This document shows, piece by piece, positions 56,944 to 64,000 of a stretch of DNA of 64,000 bases (positions are counted from its first letter, which is position 1; every line of letters begins with the position of its first letter). Source of the DNA: Pseudomonas bubulae (GTDB lineage: Bacteria > Pseudomonadota > Gammaproteobacteria > Pseudomonadales > Pseudomonadaceae); assembly GCF_900618535.1 (NCBI RefSeq), contig NZ_UYJA01000005.1, positions 248,001 to 312,000 on the forward strand, read 5' to 3'. The position numbers and the translations under genes were made by a program. The notes under the pieces were generated by a model. That model was not told the DNA's origin. It saw only the letters and a program-made list of their open reading frames with translations, and made no database searches.

Positions 56944-57797
56944 ACAAAGGGCTCGCGGTGTCGGGGAGCTAAAAGGCGTCGCTGCAACAAGTGCCATTCG
57001 CCGGTATGAGGATCGCGGACCACATCGCTTTCAAGCCGCAAGCGACTTTGCCCAAGGCGCACATCGGTGGTGATCCGAAACCAGCGACTGCTGATGCCCA
57101 GACCCGCAGCCTGAACACCCAACCCGATCAGCGCCGGGGTGAACGTGAAATCCTGAACACTGGCATAGCCTTGCAGCGGCCGGGTAGTTACCAGCGCGCG
57201 CGCCAGCTCAGGCGTCACGCCTTCCAGCGTCGCAAGGAGAGTGGCAGGCGCAGTGTTTATGTTCAGTACGGCATCCTTGCCCAACAGCACGATCCACGGC
57301 TGCATACGCATGTACCACTGGCTGTCGACACCGGGCAGCACACGCAACTGGCTGATATCACTCAAACTCTGGCCCTGCAGTACGCTGGCATCCAGCGGGG
57401 TCAATTCAAGCAGGGTTTGCAGGCGCATCCAGCGTTGCTCCATCACATCGCTGGCGGGACCTTTGGCCAATAAGGGGCTGATGTTGAATCGCCCGGCGAG
57501 GTCTTCAATTACCACGTCGATTTGTCCATCGTCGATGCGCAACTGTGGCTGGCTGCTGGCCCAGGCCTGGCCAGAAGCAACGGCGACCATGGGGTCGCGG
57601 ATCAGGGTACGCAAGTGTTCACGGGCCCAGGTCTCGCCCGCAAATGCCAGGGTGCGCAGTTGCAACTGGTGGATCTGCTGGGCACTGCTGTTCAGGGCCA
57701 GACGATGGCTGCGCAACATGCCGGCGGTGATCAACAACGCCAGGCTCATCACCAGCAACACGGTGATCAGGGCGATCCCTCGCTGGTTGCGGCGCAT
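56940..57797 (-). CDS. gspK: type II secretion minor pseudopilin GspK
   Basis: Large tip pseudopilin, 285 residues from the ATG at 57797. The N-terminal RGIALITVLLVMSLALLITA is the prepilin-like helix. It lacks the Glu at position +5, as is usual for GspK. The inserted alpha-helical domain (ARFNISPLLAKGP, LNINTAPATLLATLEG) is characteristic of GspK. Its start shares one base with the gspJ stop. Upstream in-frame residues belong to gspJ. Confidence 0.92.
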   Translation of the reverse strand: MRRNQRGIALITVLLVMSLALLITAGMLRSHRLALNSSAQQIHQLQLRTLAFAGETWAREHLRTLIRDPMVAVASGQAWASSQPQLRIDDGQIDVVIEDLAGRFNISPLLAKGPASDVMEQRWMRLQTLLELTPLDASVLQGQSLSDISQLRVLPGVDSQWYMRMQPWIVLLGKDAVLNINTAPATLLATLEGVTPELARALVTTRPLQGYASVQDFTFTPALIGLGVQAAGLGISSRWFRITTDVRLGQSRLRLESDVVRDPHTGEWHLLQRRLLAPRHREPFV

Positions 57798-58351
57798 CAC
57801 GTGCCCCCCGTCAATAACAGCACACGGCGTACACCGTCGAAGCGACCCACCGACAGGTTTAACTCCAGGGCGTGCTGCGCAGTTTTGGGGGCAGAAGCAC
57901 CTGCACTGTGCCAACCCGTCTTGCGATTGAACAACCGCCAGCGCACCTCGCGCACATCGCCAAGCAGTTTTTGTTGTTGCAGTTGCGCGCCCTCCTCCAG
58001 CCCGCGGCTAAAGCGCCAGAGCACACCATCCTTGAGCTGGTAACTGACATCCTGCACTTCACTGCGCGGCAGGCCCAACGGGTTGCGCCAGTTGACGCGG
58101 CGCACTTCGAGTTTATCGGGGTACAGCACGACACCCGGGCTTTGGGCTGAACTCTGGGCCTGCAAAACATCGCGTTCGATCATCGCCACCGCCCTCTGCA
58201 AGCTGCGCAGGGCCTGCTGTTGTGCCGTGCTGCTGCGCTCGACACGTACAACTGCGTCAAAGAGTCGCCAGCAGCCAAGGCCCAGCAAGGCGAAAATGGC
58301 AATGGCAATCACCAGTTCGAGCAGGGTAAAGCCGGCCTGGGGCTTATTCAT
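57797..58351 (-). CDS. gspJ: type II secretion minor pseudopilin GspJ
   Basis: Tip pseudopilin of 184 residues. The short leader MNKPQAG is followed by the cleavage site and helix FTLLELVIAIAIFALLGLG, with Glu at +5. It overlaps gspI by 8 bases. The soluble domain is mostly beta. Together with GspI and GspK it forms the tip complex that starts pseudopilus assembly. Confidence 0.92.
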   Translation of the reverse strand: MNKPQAGFTLLELVIAIAIFALLGLGCWRLFDAVVRVERSSTAQQQALRSLQRAVAMIERDVLQAQSSAQSPGVVLYPDKLEVRRVNWRNPLGLPRSEVQDVSYQLKDGVLWRFSRGLEEGAQLQQQKLLGDVREVRWRLFNRKTGWHSAGASAPKTAQHALELNLSVGRFDGVRRVLLLTGGT

Positions 58352-58712
58352 GGCTGAACGCCAGCCAGTGGGTCACAGACTGTACCGCATGCTCGCTGCC
58401 CGCCGGGCTGACACTCAACTCTACCCGCAGCAGGCCTGTACCGGGCTCGGCCGTGATGCGTCGACTCAGGCGCCAGTCACGCCGGGCATAGGTCACATTG
58501 AGGGTTTGTAGCCCCAAGGCCGGAGGAGCAGTTTGCAGCTGCATTTCATTGAGGTGGTTGTCCGCCAGCCATGCGCCCAACAACCTTGCCTCGACCCTCG
58601 CACTCTGGCCCAGCACATACTGGCAGGCAGACATGACCGTCGCCGCCAGGATGGCAAAGATGGCGAGCGCAATCATGACTTCCAGCAGGGTGAAACCTTT
58701 ATCAGCCTTCAT
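58344..58712 (-). CDS. gspI: type II secretion minor pseudopilin GspI
   Basis: A 122-residue tip pseudopilin. The ATG at 58712 gives leader MKADKG, then FTLLEVMIALAIFAILAATV with Glu at +5. The frame is open to 58820, but that part lies within gspH. It overlaps gspH by 11 bases and gspJ by 8. Confidence 0.92.
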   Translation of the reverse strand: MKADKGFTLLEVMIALAIFAILAATVMSACQYVLGQSARVEARLLGAWLADNHLNEMQLQTAPPALGLQTLNVTYARRDWRLSRRITAEPGTGLLRVELSVSPAGSEHAVQSVTHWLAFSHE

Positions 58713-59190
58713 GGGATGCCTGCGCCACAACAACCAGCGCGTCGCCAAGGCCGTCGCTGACGATACTTCGCCAGCGCCGGGGCGGACTGTCGACGTGCAG
58801 ACTGAAAGCGGTGTTTTCATCGCTGCTCAACCACATTAACTGCGGTGCTTCTGCCATAGGTATAAGGGGCTGCGAGCGCCCCTCCACAGTCAGGGCAAGG
58901 GCCAGTCCGTAAGGCAACTTCACCCGGGCATCAGCCGGCTTCCAGGCATCACGTTCAAAGCGCATCACCTGATAGGCCCCGGGCTCAAGCCGCAGGCCAT
59001 ATTCCCGGCCATCCAGAACCGCTTTCTCGCGTAAACCGTGCATAACGCCCAACAGGACATCGGCTTCCTGTCGAGCGTTGCGGCTGTTGTTGTCACCCAG
59101 GCTGATACGCACCATTGAAGCGAGCACACCCACCAGCACAATGACCACCAGCAACTCGATCAGGGCAAAGCCCGACGCCCGCCTGCGCAT
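58702..59190 (-). CDS. gspH: type II secretion minor pseudopilin GspH
   Basis: A 162-residue minor pseudopilin. Leader MRRRASG is followed by FALIELLVVIVLVGVLASMV. Ala replaces the usual Thr at +2, but the cleavage Gly and Glu at +5 are kept, so processing by the prepilin peptidase should still occur. It lies 3 bases after gspG. The prepilin peptidase gene is not in the window. Confidence 0.9.
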   Translation of the reverse strand: MRRRASGFALIELLVVIVLVGVLASMVRISLGDNNSRNARQEADVLLGVMHGLREKAVLDGREYGLRLEPGAYQVMRFERDAWKPADARVKLPYGLALALTVEGRSQPLIPMAEAPQLMWLSSDENTAFSLHVDSPPRRWRSIVSDGLGDALVVVAQASHEG

Positions 59191-59193
59191 GGC

Positions 59194-59634
59194 TCAGTAG
59201 CTCCAGTTGCCGATGTCTGCCGCGCTCCCTTCACCGCCGGGTACGCCGTCTGAACCCAAGGAAAACAGATCGTAATCTGTCGAACGGGTACCCGGGCTGA
59301 GGTATTGATAAGGCGTGCCCCACGGATCCAGTGGCAGCCGCTTGAGGTACCCCTGCGGGTTCCAGTTTTTTACCACCGGGCTGCCGGCCGGGTGCTTGCT
59401 CAAAGCCTCAAGGCCCTGCTGGGTCGAGGGGTAGCTGAAGGTGTCGAGGCGATACATTTCAAGGGCTGTGGCAATGGCCTGAATATCAGTGCGCGCAGCG
59501 GTCACCTTGGCCTGATCCGGGCGGTTCATAAACTGAGGCACGACAATGGCACCGAGCACACCAATGATGACTACCACAACCATGATTTCAATCAGGGTGA
59601 AGCCCCGTTGCTTGGGTTTTGAAGCACTGTTCAT
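59194..59634 (-). CDS. gspG: type II secretion major pseudopilin GspG
   Basis: Main subunit of the pseudopilus, 146 residues. Leader MNSASKPKQRG is followed by FTLIEIMVVVVIIGVLGAIV with Glu at +5. The C-terminal region GTPYQYLSPGT and DYDLFSLGSDGVPGGEGSAADI is the calcium-binding loop of GspG. It lies 3 bases after gspF. Confidence 0.96.
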   Translation of the reverse strand: MNSASKPKQRGFTLIEIMVVVVIIGVLGAIVVPQFMNRPDQAKVTAARTDIQAIATALEMYRLDTFSYPSTQQGLEALSKHPAGSPVVKNWNPQGYLKRLPLDPWGTPYQYLSPGTRSTDYDLFSLGSDGVPGGEGSAADIGNWSY

Positions 59635-59637
59635 AGG

Positions 59638-60849
59638 TCAATTCACCAGTTGATTGAGGCCAAGAATCGGCAAGAGAATGGCCATGACGATCAGCAGCAC
59701 CACGCCACCCATCAGCACCAGCATGATCGGTTCAAACAGGCTCACTACCAGGGCGATACGGGCGGCGAGGTTTTTTTCCTGTTGCTCGGCGGCCCGCGCC
59801 AGCATGCTGTCCAGCTCGCCGGCACGTTCGCCACTGGCAATCAGATGCAGCATCATGGGCGGGATATCACCACTGCGCTCCAGCCCTCGAGCCAGAGTGC
59901 CGCCTTCGCGGACTGAGCGGGCAACGTCGAGCATGCGTTGGCGTATGGCCAGGTTACTGATGACCGTGGCCGAAATTTCCAGGGCATCCACCAGTGGTAC
60001 GGCACTTTTGCCCAGTATCGCCAGGGTGCTGGCGAACCGTGCTGCTTCCATTGCCCTCAGCACCCCGCCCACCAGCACAAGGTTGAGCAACAGCACATGC
60101 CAGCGCAGCTTCAGCCGCGGCTGACGCAGTGCCCAACGGGTCGCGCCGCAGGCAACCAGCAGCACGATAAAAAGCAACGCGCCATAACTGCGCAGACCAT
60201 TGCTGATGGCGATCATGGCTTGTGTCAAAACAGGTAATGGCTGGCCACTGTTGATGAAGATCTTGACCACGTCGGGTACAACGTAGCCGAGCAGGAAACC
60301 GACAATCGAGAACGAAGCAACCAGCAAGATCAGGGGATAGACCAACGCCAGCTGGATTTTCTGGCGCGAGGCCTGACGGGCTTCGGTGTAGTCGGCCAAT
60401 TGCTCCAGGACGAGCCCCAGGTGCCCGCTGCGCTCGCCTGCAGCGACCGTGGCCCGGAACAGTTCGGGGAAAGCGCGGGGGAACACCGCCAACGTGGTGT
60501 CCAAGGCATGACCTTCCAGCACCCGGCTGCGCACAGCCGCCAGTAAATGGCTAACCCGACGCTTTTCACTTTGAGCCGTGACGGCGCTCAAGGCTTCTTC
60601 GAGGGGCAGGCCGGCATGGATCAGAGTGGCTAATTGACGGGTGAGCAGCGCCAGATCCGTGCCCCCCAGACGGGTGCCGGACTGCGCATGGCTGTCCTTC
60701 TGCCGATTTTTTCTGGCCTCACCCAGATGGCTCAGGCGCAGGCCCCGCTCACGTAAAAGCTGGCGAGCATGGCGGGCACTGTCAGCCTCTTGAAGCCCCC
60801 GGCAATTGCGCCCGTTGGCGTCCTGCGCGCGATACTCAAAAGCAGGCAT
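59638..60849 (-). CDS. gspF: type II secretion inner-membrane platform protein GspF
   Basis: A 403-residue polytopic protein. Two T2SSF cytoplasmic domains (about 70-190 and 270-390) each precede hydrophobic segments such as LALVYPLILLVASFSIVGFL and PIMLVLMGGVVLLIVMAILL. MPAFEYRAQDANGRNCRGLQEA is the conserved start. It lies 2 bases after gspE and is the conserved partner of that ATPase. Confidence 0.95.
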   Translation of the reverse strand: MPAFEYRAQDANGRNCRGLQEADSARHARQLLRERGLRLSHLGEARKNRQKDSHAQSGTRLGGTDLALLTRQLATLIHAGLPLEEALSAVTAQSEKRRVSHLLAAVRSRVLEGHALDTTLAVFPRAFPELFRATVAAGERSGHLGLVLEQLADYTEARQASRQKIQLALVYPLILLVASFSIVGFLLGYVVPDVVKIFINSGQPLPVLTQAMIAISNGLRSYGALLFIVLLVACGATRWALRQPRLKLRWHVLLLNLVLVGGVLRAMEAARFASTLAILGKSAVPLVDALEISATVISNLAIRQRMLDVARSVREGGTLARGLERSGDIPPMMLHLIASGERAGELDSMLARAAEQQEKNLAARIALVVSLFEPIMLVLMGGVVLLIVMAILLPILGLNQLVN

Positions 60850-60851
60850 GC

Positions 60852-62324
60852 TCAGTCCTCCTGAGTGACACGCAGCAGTTCGTCGAGGCTGGTCTGACCG
60901 TCAAGCACCCGCCGTTGGCCATCTTGAAACAGCCCGCAGGATAACTTTCGCGCTTCGCGGATCAGTTCCGGCTCGCTGGCGCCCTGATGAATCATCCCGG
61001 CCAGGGCCGGGGTGATACTGACCAGTTCGTAGATACCGGTACGACCGCGATAACCTTGCCGGCAGTGTGTGCAGCCCCGAGCCCGGAACAGGATCGGCCT
61101 GGCCTCAGGGTCAAGGCCAAGCCGTGCCCTGGCGACCGGGTCGGCGGCGTACGGGGTTTTGCAGTCCACACACAGCGTGCGCAGCAGCCGCTGGGCCAAT
61201 ATGCCCACCAGAGAAGACGACAACAGATAGGCATCCACCCCCATGTCTACCAACCGGGTGACGGCGCCAATGGCGCTGTTGGTGTGCAGGGTCGACAGCA
61301 CCAAATGCCCGGTCAACGAAGCTTGTACGGCGATTTCGGCGGTTTCATGGTCACGGATCTCACCGACCATGACCACGTCGGGGTCCTGACGCAGAATCGC
61401 CCGCAGACCTCGGGCAAACGTCATGTCAGCCTTGGTGTTGACCGGGGTCTGGCCGATGCCGGGAAGGTGATATTCCACCGGATCTTCGACAGTCAGAATA
61501 TTACGGCTCTGGTGATTCAAATGGCTAAGCGCAGCATACAGGCTAGTGGTTTTGCCCGAGCCGGTCGGGCCCGTGACCAGAAAGATCCCATGGGGGCGCG
61601 CAAGAATGTGTTGAAACCGACTCAGGGTCTCGGCGGGCATGCCCAGGCACTGGAGATCCAGGCGCCCGGCCTGTTTATCCAGCAGACGCATGACTACCCG
61701 CTCACCGTGTGCAGAAGGCAGGGTAGAAACTCGCACATCGACTTCATGCCCGGCCAGACGCAAACTGATGCGGCCATCCTGGGGCACGCGTTTCTCGGCA
61801 ATATCCAGGCGCGCCATCACCTTGATCCGTGATACCAGCAGACTGGCCAGTTCGCGTTTGGGCCTGAGCACTTCACGCAGTTGGCCATCAATGCGCATGC
61901 GCACGGACAGGTAGTGCTCAAAGGTTTCGAGGTGTACGTCCGAAGCCTTCTCACGCATGGCTTCTCGCAGCAGGGCATTGATCAGGCGAATGATCGGGGC
62001 ATCGCCCTCCTGCTCCAGCAGATCTGCGGTTTGCGGTACTTGCTCGGCCAGGCTCATCAGGTCGAGTTCGTCGTCCAGCCCTTGGGCTACTTGCTCGGCC
62101 GCGCTTTGGCCAGCGCTATAGGTGCTGGCCAGCCGCTCGCTGAATTGTGCATCGGTGAGTGTGCTGACCTTTAATTCAGCCGTTGCCCAGCGCTGTGCTT
62201 CGGCCAGCGCGGTCAATGGTGTGTCGGCACGAAGCAACAGGGTGGCAGGCGTGGATGAGGTGTCCAGCAGCACCCCGAAACGCCGGGCAAAGCCGAAAGG
62301 CAAACGCTCACCTGGCGATGTCAT
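60852..62324 (-). CDS. gspE: type II secretion ATPase GspE
   Basis: Cytoplasmic hexameric ATPase, 490 residues, that drives pseudopilus assembly. Walker A is GPTGSGKTTSLY, the Asp box is ILTVEDPVEY, Walker B is LRQDPDVVMVGEIRDHET, and the His box is LTGHLVLSTLHTN. The zinc-binding tetracysteine is CVDC and CTHC near residues 395-430. The N-terminal GspL-binding domain is present. Its ATG overlaps the gspD stop (ATGA). Confidence 0.97.
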   Translation of the reverse strand: MTSPGERLPFGFARRFGVLLDTSSTPATLLLRADTPLTALAEAQRWATAELKVSTLTDAQFSERLASTYSAGQSAAEQVAQGLDDELDLMSLAEQVPQTADLLEQEGDAPIIRLINALLREAMREKASDVHLETFEHYLSVRMRIDGQLREVLRPKRELASLLVSRIKVMARLDIAEKRVPQDGRISLRLAGHEVDVRVSTLPSAHGERVVMRLLDKQAGRLDLQCLGMPAETLSRFQHILARPHGIFLVTGPTGSGKTTSLYAALSHLNHQSRNILTVEDPVEYHLPGIGQTPVNTKADMTFARGLRAILRQDPDVVMVGEIRDHETAEIAVQASLTGHLVLSTLHTNSAIGAVTRLVDMGVDAYLLSSSLVGILAQRLLRTLCVDCKTPYAADPVARARLGLDPEARPILFRARGCTHCRQGYRGRTGIYELVSITPALAGMIHQGASEPELIREARKLSCGLFQDGQRRVLDGQTSLDELLRVTQED

Positions 62325-64000
62325 GGTCGACCTGCTTCAGGTGGGCGACGGTTATCTTGCGTAGGGGTATCGAACATTTGATGTGCATTGTCGGGCAACA
62401 ACCGCGAGCTTTTGCCCTTGGGACCGCTCTCATCGAGCTTGCGCAAAGCGTTGTAACGGCTTTCGCTGATTTCACGCAGATCATTCTTGCTGCGCACAAT
62501 GGTCGGACGCAAAAAAACCATCAGGTTGGTTTTGGTACGGGTGTCTTTGTTCCAGCGAAACAGGGCGCCCAGGTACGGAATGTCTTTAAGTAAAGGAACG
62601 CCACTGACCTGGGTTCGAACGCTGTCCTTGATCAGCCCGCCAATCACGATGATTTCCCCGTCTTCGGCCAGGATGGTGCTTTTCAAGGCGCGTTTATTGG
62701 TAATCAGATCGGTTGACTCGACACCCTGCAGTGAAGGGGCTATCTCGGAGTTTTCCTGTGCAACTTCCAGACGCATCAAGCTGCCTTCATTGATATGCGG
62801 CTTGACCTTTAGGCTGATGCCGATGTCCTGACGCGTCACAGTGGTAAAGGGGTTTTTGGCGTTTTCACCAGAGCCTGTATAGGAGCCAGTTTTGAGCGGC
62901 ACGTTTTGGCCCACCAGGATCTCGGCTTCCTGATTGTCCAGGGTCAGAAGGCTCGGCGTGGACAACACATTGTTGTTGGTATCGCTGGCCAACGCTGAAA
63001 CCAGGACGTTGAAACGGTCGTTGCCAACCTGCAGCACGGCACCTTCTGGGAGTTTGATATTACTTTGGGACAACGCACCAATTTGAATTCCGGTGCCCGG
63101 GAAGGTAATACCGCCTCTGCCTCTGCCTGCGTTGACACCCCATTGCACGCCGAGGGTTTTCGCAATATCCCCGGAAACTTCAACAATAGCGGCATGGATC
63201 AACACTTGTGAGCGCGGCTGATCCAGTTCGCGCACGATATTTTCCAGGGTACGAACCTGCGCAGGCTCAGCCATGATCACCAGTGCGTTCTGGCTTTCAT
63301 CTGCCGCTACCATCACTTCGCGGGTTGATGCTTTCTGGGTACTGCTCTCCAGGGCCATGTCCTTTTTCAAACCCGGGCTTACTGATTCCAGTACTGCGGC
63401 CAATTGCTTGGCATCGCCATAGCGAAGACGCAGCACCCGTGAGTTTTCCTGCTTGATGCTGCCCGGAGCATCGAGAGAGCGGGCCAGTGCACTCAAGCGC
63501 TTGCGAGCTGTTTCGTTGCCAATGATTACCACGCGATTGGTCGATGTGTCGGCGATCACTCGACTGTTCGAACCCGCATCCTTTTTGTCCAGCGCTTGCT
63601 CCATGATCCTGGCAATGTCGCTGGCCAGACCATGTTTGAGCACAACCACCGAATGGCCGGAACGCGCACCTGAATCCAGCTGGCGAACCATTTCGACAAG
63701 GCGCTGCGTATTGGCTGCAGTGTCGGTAATGATCAGCGCGTTGGCCGAAGCAGAAGGCCCGACGTAACCACTGCTAGACACCAGTGGTCGCAACAGGCCA
63801 GCCAGATCGGCCGCGACGCTGCCATTCAGTTCGATGACCCGTGTGACAAAGGCCTCTGCCTCAACCGCTTTCGCATCAGCGCTGCCAGCCCGTGCTTTTG
63901 CCTCGGCGGCAGGGATGATCAGTAAACGATCACCTTGGTCAATCACCGAGAAGCCGTGGGCATCGAGCACAGAGTAAAACAAGCGACGTACGCCTTCGCG
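62321..64000 (-). CDS. gspD: type II secretion outer-membrane secretin GspD (partial, N-terminus off window)
   Basis: Secretin channel of the T2SS. The frame is open from the window edge to the stop at 62321. The visible part holds N-domain repeats (VIELNGSVAADLAGLLRPL, VVLKHGLASDIARIMEQ, VLRLRYGDAKQLAAVLES). The secretin domain follows, with VLIHAAIVEVSGDIAKTLGVQ, LLTLDNQEAEILVGQNVP and IVIGGLIKDSV. The tail after VFLRPTIVRSKNDLR is probably the S-domain for pilotin contact. The signal peptide and first N-domain lie beyond 64000. gspC would be expected further upstream. Confidence 0.95.
   Translation of the reverse strand, partial: REGVRRLFYSVLDAHGFSVIDQGDRLLIIPAAEAKARAGSADAKAVEAEAFVTRVIELNGSVAADLAGLLRPLVSSSGYVGPSASANALIITDTAANTQRLVEMVRQLDSGARSGHSVVVLKHGLASDIARIMEQALDKKDAGSNSRVIADTSTNRVVIIGNETARKRLSALARSLDAPGSIKQENSRVLRLRYGDAKQLAAVLESVSPGLKKDMALESSTQKASTREVMVAADESQNALVIMAEPAQVRTLENIVRELDQPRSQVLIHAAIVEVSGDIAKTLGVQWGVNAGRGRGGITFPGTGIQIGALSQSNIKLPEGAVLQVGNDRFNVLVSALASDTNNNVLSTPSLLTLDNQEAEILVGQNVPLKTGSYTGSGENAKNPFTTVTRQDIGISLKVKPHINEGSLMRLEVAQENSEIAPSLQGVESTDLITNKRALKSTILAEDGEIIVIGGLIKDSVRTQVSGVPLLKDIPYLGALFRWNKDTRTKTNLMVFLRPTIVRSKNDLREISESRYNALRKLDESGPKGKSSRLLPDNAHQMFDTPTQDNRRPPEAGRP

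Overview
The window is a chromosomal segment of a Pseudomonas, most likely of the P. fluorescens group. Three things support this: the core gene order waaC-waaF-ilvE-glnE-aceE-aceF-dipA-msrA, which matches the PA5011-PA5018 block of P. aeruginosa; the high-GC codon use; and the REP-type palindromic doublets typical of fluorescent pseudomonads. No tRNA, rRNA, CRISPR array, insertion sequence or prophage was seen.

Layout. Positions 1-5664 (minus strand) hold LPS core heptosyltransferases (waaC, cut by the window edge, and waaF), ilvE and glnE. From 6048 to 15668 (plus strand) come pyruvate dehydrogenase E1 and E2 (aceEF), a PhoD-like phosphatase, the c-di-GMP phosphodiesterase dipA and msrA. 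Next are rlmJ, the divergent proline genes putP and putA with six GTTGCA boxes between them, a small membrane protein, a K+/H+ antiporter, the mechanosensitive channel mscK and selO. A higBA toxin-antitoxin locus follows, with an intact antitoxin and a frameshifted toxin, then trxC and an orphan parA.

Positions 32892-51471 (plus strand) are one tightly packed operon of about 20 genes that builds an aryl polyene (APE), a membrane-bound polyene pigment made by a type II PKS. It encodes a chain-length-factor-like protein, two ketosynthases, a ketoreductase, two hotdog dehydratase domains (one fused to the aryl-activating ligase), two ACPs, a thioesterase, an aromatic ammonia-lyase, acyl- and glycosyltransferases, a LolA-like carrier and an MMPL exporter. 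Less expected members are a flavin enzyme with the halogenase signature WxWxIP, a methyltransferase and a CPA2-type antiporter. Palindromic repeats have inserted at two gene junctions in the operon and now encode protein termini.

Positions 51500-53030 are a patchy accessory stretch. It holds a YceK-like lipoprotein gene, a small unknown gene behind a leader with strong and mutually exclusive hairpins, and a decayed partial copy of that small gene. A divergent LysR/MFS pair follows. Finally, positions 55406-64000 (minus strand) are a type II secretion operon, gspD (cut by the window edge) through gspM.

The strongest candidates for new biology are the structured leader at 52691-52822, the paired palindromes upstream of aceE, the halogenase-like enzyme in the APE operon, and the repeat-driven rewriting of gene ends.
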